Assembly: GCA_041691815.1 (NCBI GenBank) | Contig: JBEPTZ010000025.1 | Span: forward strand, 1-43,278 | DNA from: 70-18 sp041691815 | GTDB taxonomy: Bacteria; Pseudomonadota; Alphaproteobacteria; Acetobacterales; Acetobacteraceae | Reading direction: 5' to 3' | Length of the DNA stretch: 43,278 bases | In this document: one piece after another, positions 41,658-43,278 of the stretch | Numbering within the stretch: the first letter of the stretch is position 1 | Layout: each line of letters opens with the position of its first letter | Notes under the pieces: generated by a model | What the model saw: only the letters and a program-made list of their open reading frames with translations | What the model was told of the DNA's origin: nothing | Database searches by the model: none | Program-made: the position numbers and the translations under genes

Positions 41658-43101
41658 AACTAACACCTTCAGCATCGTGCCCACCACGCTGGACAGCTTT
41701 CGCCGCAGCCGGCTGATCGGCGGCAACGAAATCCCGGCGGCGCGACGTGGCACCCATACCGCGATCGGCGCCACCTTCGAGGCCGCCGACCGGTTCGGCT
41801 GGACGCTGAGCCATCCGGTGGTGGCCGGCGCCAACCCCTCCGGCACCGTCACCGACGCAGCGTTCGACACCCTGGCCGACATGCTGCTGTCCGGCGCCGA
41901 GGGCGGCATCGACGGCGCGCTGCTGCATCTGCACGGCGCCATGGTCACCGAGAGCCACGAGGACGGCGAGGGCGAGTTGCTGCGGCGGCTGCGCGCCAAG
42001 GTCGGCATGGATGTCCCGATCGTGGTGACGCTCGACCTGCACGGCAACATCACCGCCCAAATGGCAGCACTCGCCAACGCGCTGATCGCGGTGCGCACCT
42101 ACCCGCATATCGACTACTACGAGCGTGCCTGGCAGGGCGCCGAGCTGCTGCAACGGGCGATGAACGGTGAAATCCACCCGCGCACCGTCATCGCCCGGCG
42201 CCCGATGCTGCGCGGGCTGGATGGCGGACGCACCCAGTCCGGCCCGATGCGCGAACTGATCGACCGCGGCGAGGCGCTGGAACGCGAGGGCCGCGCGCTG
42301 GTGGTCAGCGTCTGCGCCGGTTTCACCGCGGCCGACATCCACGATATCGGGCCGAGCGTCACGGTGACCGTCGACGGCGACACTACCGCCGGGCAGGCAA
42401 TTGCGGAAGAATTCATGGACCACGCCTGGGCGACGCGGGAATTCGTCAGCGTCAGGCACCGCTCCGCCGAGGACGCGGTGGCCTATGCCAAGGCGGGGCA
42501 GGACAATGCGGAAAAACCGCTGGTGATGGCCGATGTGACCGACAACCCCGGCAGCGGCCATTACGGCGACGCGACCAACCTGCTGCGGGCGATGATCGCC
42601 GCCGATCTGCAGAATGCGGTGTTCTACGCGCTGTACGACCCGCAGGCGGCGCTGGACGGCCAGGCGATCGGCGTCGGCAACACCGGCAGCATCCAGCTCG
42701 GCGGCAAGCACGATCCGGCGGCCGGCGGCGGCCCGCTGGCGCTCACCGGCCGGGTGGTGGCGCTGACCGATGGCCGCTTCCAGAAATTCGGGCCGATGGG
42801 AGGCGGCGTGTGGGCCGATCTCGGGCTGTCGATGGTGTTCCGGGTGGGCGGCATCGATATCGTGGTGATCACCAACAACACCCAGGCCACCGACACCGCG
42901 CAGCTTACCTCGATGGGCATCGACCCCACCCGCAAGGCGACCATCGCGGTGAAATCCAACCACCATTTCCGCGCCGCCTTGCAGCCGCTGGCGCGCGAGG
43001 TGATCACCGTGGATGGCGGCGGGCTGGGCGCGGTGATCCTGAAGCAGGCCGGCTTCAAGCGGGTGCGCCGGCCGATCTGGCCGCTGGATGCATTGACTTA
43101 A
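41623..43101 (+). CDS. M81 family metallopeptidase (MlrC-like)
   Basis: This 492-residue protein of the M81/MlrC family is named after microcystinase C, which degrades linear microcystin products; most members have unknown substrates. Motifs are AEIAHETNTFS at 7-17, GALLHLHGAMVTESHEDGE, VTLDLHGNITAQM, RTYPHIDYYERA and ADVTDNPGSGHYGDAT. The C-terminal VVITNNTQATDTAQLTSMGI and TIAVKSNHHFRA are typical. ATG 41623 has a TGGAGG ribosome site and lies inside the preceding gene. Both genes are bracketed by inverted hairpin repeats. Confidence 0.92.
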   Translation: MRRVLTAEIAHETNTFSIVPTTLDSFRRSRLIGGNEIPAARRGTHTAIGATFEAADRFGWTLSHPVVAGANPSGTVTDAAFDTLADMLLSGAEGGIDGALLHLHGAMVTESHEDGEGELLRRLRAKVGMDVPIVVTLDLHGNITAQMAALANALIAVRTYPHIDYYERAWQGAELLQRAMNGEIHPRTVIARRPMLRGLDGGRTQSGPMRELIDRGEALEREGRALVVSVCAGFTAADIHDIGPSVTVTVDGDTTAGQAIAEEFMDHAWATREFVSVRHRSAEDAVAYAKAGQDNAEKPLVMADVTDNPGSGHYGDATNLLRAMIAADLQNAVFYALYDPQAALDGQAIGVGNTGSIQLGGKHDPAAGGGPLALTGRVVALTDGRFQKFGPMGGGVWADLGLSMVFRVGGIDIVVITNNTQATDTAQLTSMGIDPTRKATIAVKSNHHFRAALQPLAREVITVDGGGLGAVILKQAGFKRVRRPIWPLDALT

Positions 43102-43130
43102 TGGCGAGTCAAAACCAGAAAAGAAAGGAT

Positions 43131-43224
43131 CTTCTTTTTGTGAACAAAAAGAAGCAAAAAAACTTTTCATCCAATGGAGTGTATGGAGTCTCCGCGCGCT
43201 CGGTGTTGCAAGGCGGATAAAAAT
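43131..43224. repeat. Dispersed hairpin repeat, copy 5 (inverted, lacks one end)
   Basis: It opens with arms CTTCTTTTTG and CAAAAAGAAG around TGAA (43131-43154), then CAAAAAAACTTTTCATCCA, GGAGTGTATGGAGTCTCC, TTGCAAGGCGGATAAAAATT. This is the reverse complement of copy 4 with scattered changes. The distal palindrome is missing. It lies 29 bases after the M81 stop; the remaining 54 bases to the window end show nothing recognisable. Confidence 0.85.
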
Positions 43225-43278
43225 TTTCCTGCTTACCCAGGATAGTCAGCCAGTTTGAGAAGGCGGTAAGGCATCGGG

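Overview
The window is GC-rich bacterial chromosome of alphaproteobacterial type. The tightly overlapped order rpmH-rnpA-yidD-yidC-yihA, with argB further along on the same strand, is typical of Alphaproteobacteria. Together with the very high GC, the GC-rich hairpins between genes and the family content, it suggests Rhodospirillales and probably Acetobacteraceae. This placement is inference, since there is no rRNA or other marker here.

Layout. (1) 1-10.2 kb, minus strand: a two-partner secretion locus, with a TpsB outer-membrane transporter followed by a giant TpsA filamentous-haemagglutinin-like exoprotein that runs off the left edge (2765 codons visible). TpsA contains a nearly exact in-frame tandem duplication with a 1743-bp period. 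(2) 10.4-11.4 kb: a fumarylacetoacetate-hydrolase family enzyme, separated from argB by a shared hairpin. (3) 11.5-14.3 kb: argB, a soluble GAF sensor kinase and a divergent single-domain response regulator. The kinase/regulator pair lies between argB and a broken duplicate of the argB 5' end. (4) 14.3-16.0 kb: a strikingly AT-rich islet with two translationally coupled genes of unknown function. This is the best candidate here for an undescribed accessory system. (5) 16.0-19.4 kb, minus strand: yihA, yidC, yidD, rnpA and rpmH, with a good sigma-70 promoter before rpmH. (6) 19.6-24.1 kb, plus strand: a TVP38/VTT membrane protein overlapping a mercuric-reductase-like flavoprotein, a HAMP sensor kinase and a trans-aconitate methyltransferase. 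(7) 24.2-28.2 kb, minus strand: a TRAP transporter operon (dctP, fused dctQM, SDR, RidA). (8) 28.3-35.7 kb: mobA, an acyl-CoA dehydrogenase divergent from a CaiB-type CoA transferase, a nitronate monooxygenase, an SDR overlapping a TPR/glycosyltransferase-like gene, and a xylose-dehydrogenase-like SDR. (9) 35.8-40.8 kb: a GntR/HutC regulator divergent from an FGGY kinase and a three-component sugar ABC transporter resembling the FrcBCA type. (10) 40.9-43.1 kb: a DUF2161-type protein overlapping an M81 metallopeptidase, bracketed by inverted copies of a dispersed hairpin repeat.

Five copies, some partial, of one intergenic hairpin repeat family occur at gene ends (16.7, 29.0, 32.5, 40.8 and 43.2 kb). 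No tRNA, rRNA, CRISPR array or recognisable transposase was seen. No stretch longer than 300 bases lacks both a gene and an annotated element.
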